A stretch of 64,000 nucleotides of DNA from Pseudobdellovibrionaceae bacterium (GCA_020635085.1 JACKAL010000002.1:186001-250000), one strand, 5' to 3'; counted from the first letter of the stretch, positions 49,409-59,085 are shown. The notes: a model not told the origin generated them from the letters alone. Made by a program: numbers and translations.

Positions 49409-51841
49409 TTACACATCAAGTTCTTTGGCGAGAAGCGCGTTCTCAGAAATAAAATTACGACGCGGCTCAACTTCTTCACCCATTAGGATGCTAAACGTTT
49501 CATCGGCCATCATCGCGTCATCGATAGTTACCTTTAATAAAGAGCGGTTGTCGGGATTTAATGTGGTTTCCCAAAGCTGTTCTGGGTTCATTTCCCCCAG
49601 GCCCTTGTAGCGCTGAATATAGGCTCCCTTTTTGCTCTCTTCCATGAAGCTATCGAAAAATTCCCTGTAAGATTTAAACTGTACCGGCTCTTTGCTCTCG
49701 GTAGACGCGACGATTGGAAGCGATACCACAGTGTTCATTGCTTTCCATGTTGTCAGTAAATTTTTCCACTGATTGATTTTCAGCTCTGCGTGGGCAAATC
49801 CATTCTTTCTTTGTTGGCCCAGCTTATTGGTTTTAACCTGTACTTTTTTATTTTGTTCATCGAATTCCGTTATCTCAACAGATAAGAGTGCCGCTTCTTC
49901 TTTGGAAATTTTTTCTTTAATTTTTTGTACTATGCTTTGGGCATAGTCTTTGGAAGAAACAAACTTTTCAATGTCGACATCATTTTCCACTAGAGCTCGC
50001 ACCAGCTCCATTTCAAAATCAGCGAAGCGCGACTTCAACATGTCCTCAAACTTAAGAATGTCGAGAATAAAGGTGCGCATTTCATCTTCTGTTAAAGATT
50101 TTTTCTGATTATCAATTTGGAAGTTGGCAATACTTGTTTTTAATAAAAACTCGGTTAACGCCTTCTCGTCCTTAAGATAGATTTCGTCTTTTCCTTTTTT
50201 ATACCGATAAAGTGGTGGTTGGGCGATATATACATGTCCTTGCTCGACCACGTCTTTCATTTGGCGATAGAAGAATGTAAGTAATAATGTACGAATGTGG
50301 GATCCATCCACATCGGCATCGGTCATAATGATAATTTTATGGTAACGAAGATCATTGATGTCGATATTTTCTTTACCAATCCCCACACCAATCGCCGAAA
50401 TCATCATTTTGATCTCTTCATTGGAAAGCATTTTATCAAATCGCGCTTTTTCGACGTTTAAAATTTTTCCACGAAGAGGCAAAACGGCTTGCGTTTTGCG
50501 ATCGCGGGCTTGTTTTGCCGAGCCGCCCGCCGAATCACCCTCGACCAAATAAATTTCGCACAAAGATGGATCTTTTTCCTGGCAGTCTGCCATTTTCCCA
50601 GGAAGCGAGTTGGAATCAAGGGCCGACTTTCGGCGCGTGAGTTCGCGTGCCTTACGTGCTGCGACTCGCGCCAAACATGCATCCACGCATTTTCCAACAA
50701 TGGTTTTGGCCATTCCTGGGTTGCGATCGAGCCAGTCGGATAATTTCTCATTCACTAGGGATTCGACAATACCCTTTACTTCCGTGTTTCCTAGTTTTGT
50801 TTTTGTCTGTCCCTCAAACTGGGGCTCAGGAACTTTTACGCTTACGACTGCAGCCAAGCCTTCGCGGATATCATCTCCTTCGAGAGATTCGCCCTTTAAA
50901 TCCTTAAGAAGATTTTTGGCATTAGCGTACGAGTTCATGGAGCGGGTTAGAGCTCCACGCAAACCGACGAGATGGGTTCCACCCTCGATGGTATTGATGT
51001 TATTACAATATGAGAAGATTGATTCTGTATACGAATCGTTCCACTGCATGGCGATTTCTACATCAACGCTTTCTTTGTTTCCCGAAAAATAAATAATATC
51101 GTTATGAAGCGCCTTACGAGACTGATTGATGTGTTCGATGAACTGTTTAATACCATCACTGAATTGGTAATCGCTCTTTTTTCCTGTGCGCTCATCATTA
51201 AGAACAAAATGGAGGCCAGCATTTAAAAATGCCAGCTCACGAAAACGTGCAGCAAGCGTATCAAAGTTATAAGTTAGGTCCTCTTGTTTAAAAATCTCTC
51301 GATCGGGCTGAAACGTTACCTTTGTTCCGGTTTTGGTGGTCGGCCCCAATTTTTGTAAGTCGGTTATTGGCTTCCCCTTTTCGAAAGATTGTTGCCAAAC
51401 AAATCCTTCGCGTTGTACTTCCACCATACAATACGACGATAATGCATTCACAACCGAGGCGCCCACTCCGTGTAAACCACCAGACACTTTGTAGGTATCT
51501 TTATCGAATTTACCACCGGCATGAAGAACCGTGTATACCACTTCCAATGCTGATTTTCCTGACTTATGCATTCCTACAGGAATACCGCGGCCGTTATCTT
51601 CGACTGTAATTGAGTCATCTTTTTGAATGATAATAGAAATTTTTGTACAATAGCCGGCAAGCGCTTCATCAACTGCGTTATCGACAATTTCATAGACGAG
51701 ATGGTGAAATCCGCGAACTCCGGTGTCACCAATGTACATCCCTGGGCGTTTACGAACGGCCTCAAGACCTTCTAAGACTTGGATCGAATCTGCACTATAA
51801 TTTTTCTTCTGACTTTCCTGAGTGATCGAATTTTCTGACAC
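49409..51841 (-). CDS. gyrB: DNA gyrase subunit B
   Basis: GyrB supplies the ATPase and the Toprim domain. The GHKL ATP site has EIVDNAVDEA and VEDNGRGIPVGMH, and the Toprim has EGDSAGGSAKQ, PLRGKILNVEKA and TDADVDGSHIRTLLL. A C-terminal insertion of about 150 residues, with many Lys and Glu, matches the Gram-negative form. The only plausible start is a GTG at 51841, which overlaps the recF 3' end by 47 bases. The end contains the final PRRNFISENA. Confidence 0.96.
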   Translation of the reverse strand: MSENSITQESQKKNYSADSIQVLEGLEAVRKRPGMYIGDTGVRGFHHLVYEIVDNAVDEALAGYCTKISIIIQKDDSITVEDNGRGIPVGMHKSGKSALEVVYTVLHAGGKFDKDTYKVSGGLHGVGASVVNALSSYCMVEVQREGFVWQQSFEKGKPITDLQKLGPTTKTGTKVTFQPDREIFKQEDLTYNFDTLAARFRELAFLNAGLHFVLNDERTGKKSDYQFSDGIKQFIEHINQSRKALHNDIIYFSGNKESVDVEIAMQWNDSYTESIFSYCNNINTIEGGTHLVGLRGALTRSMNSYANAKNLLKDLKGESLEGDDIREGLAAVVSVKVPEPQFEGQTKTKLGNTEVKGIVESLVNEKLSDWLDRNPGMAKTIVGKCVDACLARVAARKARELTRRKSALDSNSLPGKMADCQEKDPSLCEIYLVEGDSAGGSAKQARDRKTQAVLPLRGKILNVEKARFDKMLSNEEIKMMISAIGVGIGKENIDINDLRYHKIIIMTDADVDGSHIRTLLLTFFYRQMKDVVEQGHVYIAQPPLYRYKKGKDEIYLKDEKALTEFLLKTSIANFQIDNQKKSLTEDEMRTFILDILKFEDMLKSRFADFEMELVRALVENDVDIEKFVSSKDYAQSIVQKIKEKISKEEAALLSVEITEFDEQNKKVQVKTNKLGQQRKNGFAHAELKINQWKNLLTTWKAMNTVVSLPIVASTESKEPVQFKSYREFFDSFMEESKKGAYIQRYKGLGEMNPEQLWETTLNPDNRSLLKVTIDDAMMADETFSILMGEEVEPRRNFISENALLAKELDV

Positions 51842-53000
51842 TCACGCCCCCCTGCTCACTTTCGTACCTTTTAATGTTCCCGTACTCCACTTGAAATACA
51901 CTTAAGTCTTTTTTACTCAAATGACTTAAAACCGTGTTTTCGGTGGATGTTAAAAATATCTGCGTTTCCAGCGTTTCCATATACTCGAGGAGTTTCACCC
52001 GCTTTTTCTCATCGATTTCGGACAACACATCATCGAGAAGAAGTACTGGATAAATGCCGTGAACGCCGTAGTGTACCTTGATCTGAGCCATTTTAAAAGC
52101 CAATATTAGCAATCTTTGCTGCCCCTGCGAGCAGTAGTACCGAGAATCTTTTCCGTTTAGCAGAATGCGAATATCGTGCTTATGGGAGCCAACGAGGCTA
52201 TGTCCCACGGCCATCTCTGCCGAAGACAGTTGCAACCATCGGTTATACATCGCAGCATAGAGTATCTCCGCATCCAGCTCGTTGTAAACACGATCCGAAA
52301 TCACATAATCGACAGAGATATCCACATTGCTTGAATCTGTTACATAACGAAAAGCAGCATGAAGATCGGGAGTTAAATCTTTGAGTGCTTTAATACGTAA
52401 AAGGGCCACCTGAGTGGCCGTCTTTAAAAAAGCGCTGGTCATGGTTTCAAAATACAAATAGTGCCGAACATCTTTGCTATCTATGGTTCCAAGACTGACA
52501 TCTTTAAGCCACTTGTTTCTTTGGCGAAGAAGTTTTTTAAAATTACTTATGGTTTGTATATGTTCTGGGTACACCATAACAACTAAGTCATCCAAAAGAT
52601 CTCGTCGTTCTTGATCACTATTTTTTATTACTGACAAACTTTCGGGACTAAATAAAACCGAGCAAAATTTTTTTTGTATTGCTGGAGCACTGGATCTTTT
52701 GTTGTCGACCACAAATTGTTTGCGCTCTTGGCTATTTTGCAAAATGACACGATGATTTAGACCTAAGCGCTCGATTTCGGCATCAATTAAAAAAGTATTG
52801 TTCTCTGATGATTCTTGAATAAGTTGTTTTGTGTCGTGCGTACGAAAACTTTTACCGTGAGTTAAAACAAAAATGGATTCTAAAAAACTGGTTTTTCCTT
52901 GAGCATTGTCCCCAAACAGAACATTTACGCGTGGGTTGGGCTCTAGAAAAAGATCCGTTATGTTTCTGAAATTTCTAAGTCGGATCTTTTCTATGCGCAT
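51795..53000 (-). CDS. recF: DNA replication and repair protein RecF
   Basis: RecF loads RecA with RecO and RecR at single-strand gaps. The Walker A loop FGDNAQGKTSFLES is at about residues 29-42, and LRNFRNI precedes it near residue 8. Later segments SQGQQRLLILAFKMAQ and LLLDDVLSEIDEKKR are the signature and Walker B motifs of this ABC-type ATPase. Length (401) is near normal. It follows dnaN by 10 bases, the classical order. Confidence 0.94.
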   Translation of the reverse strand: MRIEKIRLRNFRNITDLFLEPNPRVNVLFGDNAQGKTSFLESIFVLTHGKSFRTHDTKQLIQESSENNTFLIDAEIERLGLNHRVILQNSQERKQFVVDNKRSSAPAIQKKFCSVLFSPESLSVIKNSDQERRDLLDDLVVMVYPEHIQTISNFKKLLRQRNKWLKDVSLGTIDSKDVRHYLYFETMTSAFLKTATQVALLRIKALKDLTPDLHAAFRYVTDSSNVDISVDYVISDRVYNELDAEILYAAMYNRWLQLSSAEMAVGHSLVGSHKHDIRILLNGKDSRYYCSQGQQRLLILAFKMAQIKVHYGVHGIYPVLLLDDVLSEIDEKKRVKLLEYMETLETQIFLTSTENTVLSHLSKKDLSVFQVEYGNIKRYESEQGGVSVRKFDHSGKSEEKL

Positions 53001-53010
53001 GAGGTTCTAG

Positions 53011-54135
53011 TTAAATTCTCATAGGCATGACAACACACGTATAACTTTTGTCATTTTCTGGACGAATAAGCCCAGGAGAAAGCTGACTATCCAATGCCAA
53101 CTCCAGAGAAGAATCTTCGAAAGAGTTAAGGATATCCATTATGTATTTAGCATTAAAACCGATCTTCAGATCTTCCCCAGAGTAATCCACATCGATTTCT
53201 TCTTTAGCATCTCCCAACTCTGGATTATTAGAAGATATTTCTAATTTTCCTTTTGTGAGATTGAAGGTAATCCCTTTGGATTTATGATTCGATAAAAGAG
53301 ACACTCGACGAATACTTCCTAAAAAAGTTTCGCGGTTAATACTCGCATGTTTTTTCATTTGTTGTGGAATAAGTTGTTGATAGTTGGGATATTTTCCCTC
53401 AATCAAGCGCACCATAAGAACTGTTGATCCGCTTTTAATAATTAATTGCGATCCTTCAAATGCCATTTCCACATCTTCCATAGAAGTATCCAGAATTTTT
53501 TTAATTTCGTTGAGTCCTTTGCGTGGAATTATAACTCCCGCTGCCGGGATTAGGGACTCTTCCACACCTTTTTCCAGAGGTCGCTCGACTAAACTGAGTC
53601 TATGTCCATCTGTAGCAACCATACGAAATGAAATTTTGCTATTGTCTTTTTTCTTTTCAAAAAAAACACCATTGAGATGGTAGCGAGTTTCATCATTGGA
53701 AACACTGTAAATGGTTCTTTCGATCATTTCTGCAAATGTTTTAGAATTGATTTTAATAAAATCAGTAGTTTTGAAGGTAGGAAATACAGGATACTCTTCT
53801 GCACTTAAACCCACGAGATTAAACACAGATTTGTGTTGTTTAATTTCTAACCAATTGTTTTTCTTTTTTGTGAGTAAGATCGGTCCCTCATTCAACTCTT
53901 TAACAATATCAAACAAATTCCGTGCGCTGATTGCCAAAGTTCCTTCTTCTTTTATATTAGCCGGTGCCTCATCGGTTAAACTAACTTCGAGATCAGTAGC
54001 AAAGACTTTGAGTTTATTTTTTTTGGCTTCAAATAGCACGTTAACGAGGACGGGCATGGAATTTCGTTTTTCCACCACATTTTGCGTTTTGCTCAAAAGA
54101 CTTACTAAATCTTTTTTTTCGATTTCGAGCTTCAT
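53011..54135 (-). CDS. dnaN: DNA polymerase III sliding clamp, beta subunit
   Basis: DnaN forms the ring that tethers polymerase to DNA. The 374-residue product begins MKLEIEKKDLVSLLSKTQNVVEKR and has FATDLEVSL near 60 and VATDGHRLSL near 173, the linkers of the three clamp domains. The ending YTCVVMPMRI matches the clamp C-terminus. It is separated from dnaA by a 371-base non-coding region, longer than a simple operon spacer. Confidence 0.95.
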   Translation of the reverse strand: MKLEIEKKDLVSLLSKTQNVVEKRNSMPVLVNVLFEAKKNKLKVFATDLEVSLTDEAPANIKEEGTLAISARNLFDIVKELNEGPILLTKKKNNWLEIKQHKSVFNLVGLSAEEYPVFPTFKTTDFIKINSKTFAEMIERTIYSVSNDETRYHLNGVFFEKKKDNSKISFRMVATDGHRLSLVERPLEKGVEESLIPAAGVIIPRKGLNEIKKILDTSMEDVEMAFEGSQLIIKSGSTVLMVRLIEGKYPNYQQLIPQQMKKHASINRETFLGSIRRVSLLSNHKSKGITFNLTKGKLEISSNNPELGDAKEEIDVDYSGEDLKIGFNAKYIMDILNSFEDSSLELALDSQLSPGLIRPENDKSYTCVVMPMRI

Positions 54136-54506
54136 TGATAACCTCGTTTTCTGGTTAAGCGAAAGATTCCCAAGATGGTCTATTACAGAATCAAAGGAAA
54201 TCTATAAAGCCCTATGATTTTACTGTCAATTTTTGCTTAATTTTTAATAGGGTGCGTACTTATTTTTTGGTCTAAAAAAAACTATATGATCTTGGTGTTT
54301 ATATATCTCTTATATATAATTAAATATCTAGTAGTGGTTGTAGGGGCGTTGAAAACGACTTTATCTATTTAAGTAATCAAAATAATTAAGTAAATTATGT
54401 GGAAGAAGTATTTAAAAAAGTTGTTATTTTCATCACCAAAAGTGTGAGTAAGTCTCTCCACAAAAAAGTTAATAGACTTTTCAACAGACTTTTCAACAAG
54501 AGGAAT
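54136..54506. other. Candidate chromosomal origin (oriC) between dnaA and dnaN
   Basis: This 371-base region is highly AT-rich, especially 54200-54420 with TATATATCTCTTATATAT-like runs, as expected for an unwinding element. Near the dnaA end it has DnaA-box-like 9-mers: TTTTCAACA twice (54478-54486 and 54490-54498, a 12-bp direct repeat), CTCTCCACA (54454-54462) and TGTGGAAGA near 54399. A better box (TGTGGATAC, 8 of 9) is at 54524-54532 inside dnaA. All are degenerate, so this is a candidate, with the dnaA-rpmH gap as the alternative. A dnaN promoter must also lie here. Confidence 0.5.
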
Positions 54507-55928
54507 TCACACCCCGGTGATATTGTGGATACGGCCCTGTAACTCATCGAAATCTTTCTTTAAATCAGAATCTTCAAGAAGTTGAGAATCGATTCTACGC
54601 AGAGCGTTTAAAACTGTAGTGTGGTCTCGGCTTCCAAAGGCACGTCCGATATCAACAAGGGATTTATCGAGATGATTTTTAATAAAGTACATAGCCATTT
54701 GGCGCGCAACGACGATCGGTTTATTGCGAGATTTGGATTTTAGATCAACGATGCGAATTTTATAATGCTCCGCAACTAAGCGCTGAATTTCATCGATTGT
54801 AATCGTGGTGCTGTCATCATGAACGGCGAGAACTTTTTTAGTTAAATCTAAATTAATGGGTAAGCCCTGCAGTTCAGAGAACATTTTTACTTTATTGAGA
54901 TTACCCTCTAGTTCACGAATCGAGCGCTTAGAGATTTTCGCAATATAATTAATGACATCATCAGGAAGGAGCATAGAACGTTTCTCTGCCTTATAACGCA
55001 AGATGGCCATACGTGTTTCTATATCAGGCATTTGAATGTCTGCGATTAAGCCCCACTCTAAACGCGTACGAATACGATCCTCTAAACCTTTAATATCTTT
55101 TGGGATACGGTCGCTGGCCACTACCACTTGACGACCCTTTTCGAAGAAATGATTTAATGTATGGAAAAACTCTTCTTGTACAGCCTCTCCTCGCCCTAAA
55201 ACTTGAATATCATCCATTAATAAGAGGTCACAATTTTCGCGAAATCGTTGCTTGAATTTATCCATTTCGCCGCGGCGGATACTAGAAATACATTCATTTA
55301 AAAAACGCTCCGCAGATATATATAAAATACGGCTTTCAGGGTGAGTTTCGCGAATATAATTGCCCACGGCATGTAACAGATGGGTTTTACCCATACCTGT
55401 TGGTCCGCAGATAAACAAAGGGTTGTAGCCCTCAGAGCCGGGACGTTGAGCAATACGAAATGATGTGGCGTGAGCAAACTCATTATTTCTTCCCACTACA
55501 AAGGAAGAAAAAGAATATTCTGGGTTTAAATAATCTCCCGGCTTTCGCATCACAGGAGGAGCCACAATTGGAGCCATCATAGGAGCAACATCTTGGTGGC
55601 GCTCCGTTGCGCTCATGGCCTGGTGAAGTGCTCCAGGGCTTTCGGGATAGGTATTGATCGCTTTTCCGGTCACCACTAATTCCACCTCGAAAGGCTGCTT
55701 GTAAACAGATGATATTTCGGAACAAATTCGCTCAAAAAGATTTTCGGAAATCCAATATTTATGGAGCTCTGTGGGCACACCAAGACGGAACCGTCTGGCA
55801 TTCATATTGTTTTCTACCGAAACAAGGTCGGTTGGTAAAAACCAAGTTTGCAAAAGACGATTCTCTGTATTTTTGGAAATCAAATTGCTCTTAACGACAG
55901 ACCAGATATCATCATTTGAGTACTGCAT
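54507..55928 (-). CDS. dnaA: Chromosomal replication initiator protein DnaA
   Basis: DnaA binds DnaA boxes and melts the origin. The AAA+ Walker A CGPTGMGKT is at about residues 174-182, LLMDDIQ follows as Walker B, and the C-terminal DNA-binding signature reads SRDHTTVLNALRRI near residue 435. Residues about 95-130 form the variable proline-rich linker. I chose the ATG at 55928 over the adjacent GTG because AAAGGA lies 6-11 bases upstream. Length is 473 residues. Confidence 0.96.
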   Translation of the reverse strand: MQYSNDDIWSVVKSNLISKNTENRLLQTWFLPTDLVSVENNMNARRFRLGVPTELHKYWISENLFERICSEISSVYKQPFEVELVVTGKAINTYPESPGALHQAMSATERHQDVAPMMAPIVAPPVMRKPGDYLNPEYSFSSFVVGRNNEFAHATSFRIAQRPGSEGYNPLFICGPTGMGKTHLLHAVGNYIRETHPESRILYISAERFLNECISSIRRGEMDKFKQRFRENCDLLLMDDIQVLGRGEAVQEEFFHTLNHFFEKGRQVVVASDRIPKDIKGLEDRIRTRLEWGLIADIQMPDIETRMAILRYKAEKRSMLLPDDVINYIAKISKRSIRELEGNLNKVKMFSELQGLPINLDLTKKVLAVHDDSTTITIDEIQRLVAEHYKIRIVDLKSKSRNKPIVVARQMAMYFIKNHLDKSLVDIGRAFGSRDHTTVLNALRRIDSQLLEDSDLKKDFDELQGRIHNITGV

Positions 55929-56193
55929 CACATTCCTTTGAGATAGGGCATGTACTCACTCCACTAAAGTGAGGTCCCCAAGTTAATCCCAGCGCACCAG
56001 AACCGCAGCAAAAGGATGACTATATATATAGACGTTCCTTGGCCGGCAGAAAATGAAGGAAAAGCCCCCATGTAACTTCTGTTCATATGTGGATATCAGG
56101 ACATGCGTATGAGTTCAACAACTTGACCTTTTTAACGCTTTATGGTTTAACCAGAAACCTTTGAAAACAGCATAATTTGACAATGAGGTTCCG
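55929..56193. promoter_or_regulatory. Divergent region between dnaA and rpmH
   Basis: The 265 bases hold the promoters for dnaA (minus) and rpmH (plus). A 6-bp inverted repeat (CTCACT at 55955-55960, AGTGAG at 55968-55973) lies 27 bases before the dnaA start. A DnaA-box-like TGTGGATAT (8 of 9) at 56088-56096 could serve autoregulation or a second origin part. TTGACC at 56123-56128 with TTTAAC 17 bases on may be a weak rpmH promoter. Confidence 0.45.
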
Positions 56194-56343
56194 ATGAAGA
56201 GAACACTGCAGCCCAAGCGAAAACGTAAGAAAAAAACACACGGGTTCAGAAAAAGAATGTCCACCAGCGGCGGTAAGAAAGTTTTATCTCGCCGACGCGC
56301 AAAAGGAAGAAAGCGTTTAGCGGTTAAAAAACGCGGCAAATAA
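56194..56343 (+). CDS. rpmH: 50S ribosomal protein L34
   Basis: This 49-residue, very basic protein of the large subunit is recognised by its start MKRTLQPKRKRKKKTHGFRK and its core RMSTSGGKKVLSRRRAKGRKRL. The variant TLQPKRK in place of TYQPSKRKR is usual across bacteria. It is short enough to be missed by length cut-offs. The stop TAA is directly followed by the TTG start of rnpA, in the classical rpmH-rnpA-yidD-yidC order. Confidence 0.95.
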   Translation: MKRTLQPKRKRKKKTHGFRKRMSTSGGKKVLSRRRAKGRKRLAVKKRGK

Positions 56344-56670
56344 TTGAAGTCTCTCAAAAGTCGTAAAGAGTTTGCAGACCTGCGTAAAACAGGAAAAAAG
56401 CTTCGACCTTCTTCGTGGTTGCTGATAAATTACGCAACCCATAGAGAGAGCGAAATTTATTTGGGAATAACTATTCCCGCCAATGTTGCAAGCGCTGCGA
56501 TTCGAAATCGGCTCAAACGTTGGAGCAGAGATTATTTTAGGGGAATGAAAAAATCAGGCCTTGTTGCAAACTTGATTTTTTTAAAACAAAAAACGCCGGA
56601 ATTTTTTAAACAGCTACGACGACATGAATTTGATGAAGCACTGGAAACATTTTTCAAAAAAATCCAATGA
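56344..56670 (+). CDS. rnpA: Ribonuclease P protein component
   Basis: RnpA is the protein cofactor that helps the RNase P RNA cut 5' leaders of pre-tRNAs. The RNR-type motif AIRNRLKRWSRDYFR is at about residues 57-71, after LGITIPANVASA. The start is TTG at 56344, which directly abuts the rpmH stop; no ATG fits, and the sequence from TTG aligns with the family start (LKSRKEF). Reinitiation after rpmH is the likely mode. The 3' end overlaps the longest possible yidD frame by 47 bases. Confidence 0.93.
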   Translation: MKSLKSRKEFADLRKTGKKLRPSSWLLINYATHRESEIYLGITIPANVASAAIRNRLKRWSRDYFRGMKKSGLVANLIFLKQKTPEFFKQLRRHEFDEALETFFKKIQ

Positions 56671-56899
56671 GCTTGTGAACACAATGGCTTGTTGGTCCAT
56701 CAAATCTTACCAAGTGACTCTAGGCCCCTTCATCGGCGGAGGCTGTCGCTTCTATCCATCGTGCTCACACTACGCTCTGGATGCATATAAAAATCACGAT
56801 TTTTTCGAAGCCACACGCTTTGTCTTTAAGCGACTTTCTCGTTGTCACCCGCTAGGCGGAGCAGGCTATGACCCCGTTCCTGAAAAGAGGACAAAATGA
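56624..56899 (+). CDS. yidD: Membrane protein insertion efficiency factor YidD
   Basis: YidD is a small membrane-associated factor that aids YidC-dependent insertion. It is recognised by GGGCRFYPSCSHYALDA at about residues 39-55 and RCHPLGGAGYDPVP near the end, with the conserved Cys pattern. The start is uncertain: ATG at 56624 overlaps rnpA, while GTG at 56675 or ATG at 56684 would give 71-74 residues, close to the usual length. None has a strong ribosome site. The stop overlaps the yidC start by 4 bases. Confidence 0.9.
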   Translation: MNLMKHWKHFSKKSNELVNTMACWSIKSYQVTLGPFIGGGCRFYPSCSHYALDAYKNHDFFEATRFVFKRLSRCHPLGGAGYDPVPEKRTK

Positions 56900-58506
56900 A
56901 ATTCGAAGATGATGAACAGCCTTCAGGCGGTGGATTTTTTGATAAGAACACGCTTCTCGCCATAGCCCTTTCTTTTACAGTATTTTTTGGCTGGAACGCC
57001 TACTTGGCGAAGAAGTACCCCAATGCCAACAAAAACGAAGCAGCAACGGCCGCCCTTAAAAAAACAAATCAAACGAATGCTCCAGACGTAAAGCAAAACA
57101 TGGACTCCACAGAAAGTGTGTCGGCACCAGCGGCCGTTTCCAAAGAAATGAAGAAAGAAACGATTGGGCCGCAAACGCTTACATACAATTCAGACAAGAT
57201 CGAAATCGATTTTTCCAATGATGGCTTTGGAATTAAAAAACTACTTTTAAAAGATTATACAGATCGTGCCGGCAAAACGATTCAATATGATTATTCTGGT
57301 ACGGATACAGTTCTCATGGGCACGGATATTAACGGTGCCGAAATGTATAACCTCAAACAAATCAGCGAAAATGAGTTTGAGGGAACACTTTCTCAAGAGG
57401 GGATGTTGGCGACAAAGAGAGTGGTTATCGACCCCAACCAATACCTGCTTAAAACAGATATCACGGTGCATTTTGATCAACACAAAAAGCTGGAACTTGC
57501 GAATACGATTATTGCCCCCATTGAGCACATCGAAAAAACATTTCTTCTCCCCGCCTACGAACATCAGGAAATTTTTGCTATTACCCCAGAGAAAACACAG
57601 CGCGAACTTTTGACTATAGATAAAGCGGTACGTGTTGATTTTGGAACAAGTAGTGTTGTTGCATGGAACGCGCCCTACTTTGCCCTTGCCAGCATCAACA
57701 CGGCAGAGATGCAGCCGACAATTGCCGCCGCTTCAGATGGCAAGATGGCGAAAGTGAATATTCATTACAACTCACAAGAGGCAAAATCTGACTATAAAAT
57801 TTCTTATAATTTTTATTTCGGCCCTAAAAAATCTGAACTCTTAGCCGCAGTCGATGAAAATCTAAAAGAACTTGTTGATTATGGAATGTTTGCGTTCATT
57901 GGCCGCCCGCTTTTGGCCTTTATGAAGATGATCTATTCCGTTATTCATAATTGGGGAATTGCGATTATCATTTTGACGATTTTAGTGAAGCTTGTGCTTT
58001 TCCCACTGCACATGTATTCGATAAAATCGATGAAAAAAATGCAGAACATTCAGCCCCGGCTTAAAGAAATTAAAGAAAAATATAAGAATGATCCGCAACG
58101 CATGAATCAAGAAACTATTCAGTTGATGCGCTCAGAGAAGGCCAACCCCGTAAGTGGTTGTTTGCCTGCGCTGCTGCAAATGCCGATCTTTTTTGCCCTT
58201 TACTCTATGTTGGGGAGAAGTTTTGAGCTTTATAAACAGCCCTTTGTTTTTTGGGTTCATGATCTAAGTGTTAAGGACCCCTATTTTGTGCTACCGGTTC
58301 TTGCCGGCCTGGTGTTTTTTATCCAGATGAAGGTTACGCCGCGCACGAGTGTAGATCCAGCACAAGAGAAGGTCATGATGTTTATGCCGATCATGATCAT
58401 GGCGTTTACCTTAACGGTTCCCAGCGGCTTGGCCCTGTATATGTTTGTAAATGCGTTATTTAGTGTGTTTCAGCAACTTTTAGTAACAAGAGAAAGAACA
58501 ACGTAA
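56896..58506 (+). CDS. yidC: Membrane protein insertase YidC
   Basis: YidC inserts and folds inner-membrane proteins, alone or with SecYEG. The Gram-negative layout is present: an early membrane segment (about 18-35), a large periplasmic domain (about 60-320) and a C-terminal five-helix core. The core has the coiled cytoplasmic loop MKKMQNIQPRLKEIKEKYKND and the segment NPVSGCLPALLQMPIFFALY near 415-434. Length is 536. It overlaps yidD by 4 bases, and jag follows after 35 bases. Confidence 0.95.
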   Translation: MKFEDDEQPSGGGFFDKNTLLAIALSFTVFFGWNAYLAKKYPNANKNEAATAALKKTNQTNAPDVKQNMDSTESVSAPAAVSKEMKKETIGPQTLTYNSDKIEIDFSNDGFGIKKLLLKDYTDRAGKTIQYDYSGTDTVLMGTDINGAEMYNLKQISENEFEGTLSQEGMLATKRVVIDPNQYLLKTDITVHFDQHKKLELANTIIAPIEHIEKTFLLPAYEHQEIFAITPEKTQRELLTIDKAVRVDFGTSSVVAWNAPYFALASINTAEMQPTIAAASDGKMAKVNIHYNSQEAKSDYKISYNFYFGPKKSELLAAVDENLKELVDYGMFAFIGRPLLAFMKMIYSVIHNWGIAIIILTILVKLVLFPLHMYSIKSMKKMQNIQPRLKEIKEKYKNDPQRMNQETIQLMRSEKANPVSGCLPALLQMPIFFALYSMLGRSFELYKQPFVFWVHDLSVKDPYFVLPVLAGLVFFIQMKVTPRTSVDPAQEKVMMFMPIMIMAFTLTVPSGLALYMFVNALFSVFQQLLVTRERTT

Positions 58507-58541
58507 GTCTGTAAGCAGCAGAATGCTTTGAAGGAGGAAAT

Positions 58542-59075
58542 ATGAGTTTAATAGGTCGTTTATTTGGTGGAGGGGGAGATAAAAAAGCATACAAGTCTCC
58601 AAAGGCCTTAATCGAAGGGGTTTTGTCTCAACTTCTCGAGAAGAGTTCGCTTGAGCTGTCCTTTGATTTATCGCTAAACAAAGAGGAGGACGTCGAGTCC
58701 TATAAGGTTAATTTTTATGGAACCGATGAAGAAATGCTGATTGCTCGTGATGGCCAGCTGTTGGAGTCGCTACAACTTTTTATTAAAAGAGTTCTGCAGC
58801 ATAATTTTCCAGACACACAAGTGAACATAGCGTGTGATTCTAATGGGTACCGTGAGAAAGAAACAAAGCAATTAGAGGCCATGATTGATAAATTAAAACA
58901 AAAGGTCCTCGACCAAGGCCGCCCTGTTTATGTAAAAGCTCTTCCACCGAAAGAGCGCCGCGTGGTCCATCAATTCCTGGCGCGCGATGAGCGAGTAAAA
59001 AGCAAATCTATTGGAGACGGACATTTTAAAAAAATTAAAATATTTGTCGCCAGTGGCCAGCGCGCGAGCGAGTAA
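58542..59075 (+). CDS. Jag/KhpB-like RNA-binding protein (KH and R3H domains)
   Basis: The protein has a KH-like domain (about residues 60-105, with LIARDGQLLESLQLF) and an R3H domain (about 110-175, with PKERRVVHQFL), the form of Jag/KhpB proteins next to yidC. The separate Jag_N domain found in Firmicutes is absent, so it is the short form at 177 residues. These proteins bind many RNAs and influence cell-wall growth in Firmicutes. AAGGAGG is 7-13 bases before the start. Confidence 0.87.
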   Translation: MSLIGRLFGGGGDKKAYKSPKALIEGVLSQLLEKSSLELSFDLSLNKEEDVESYKVNFYGTDEEMLIARDGQLLESLQLFIKRVLQHNFPDTQVNIACDSNGYREKETKQLEAMIDKLKQKVLDQGRPVYVKALPPKERRVVHQFLARDERVKSKSIGDGHFKKIKIFVASGQRASE

Positions 59076-59085
59076 AAACCTTTAG

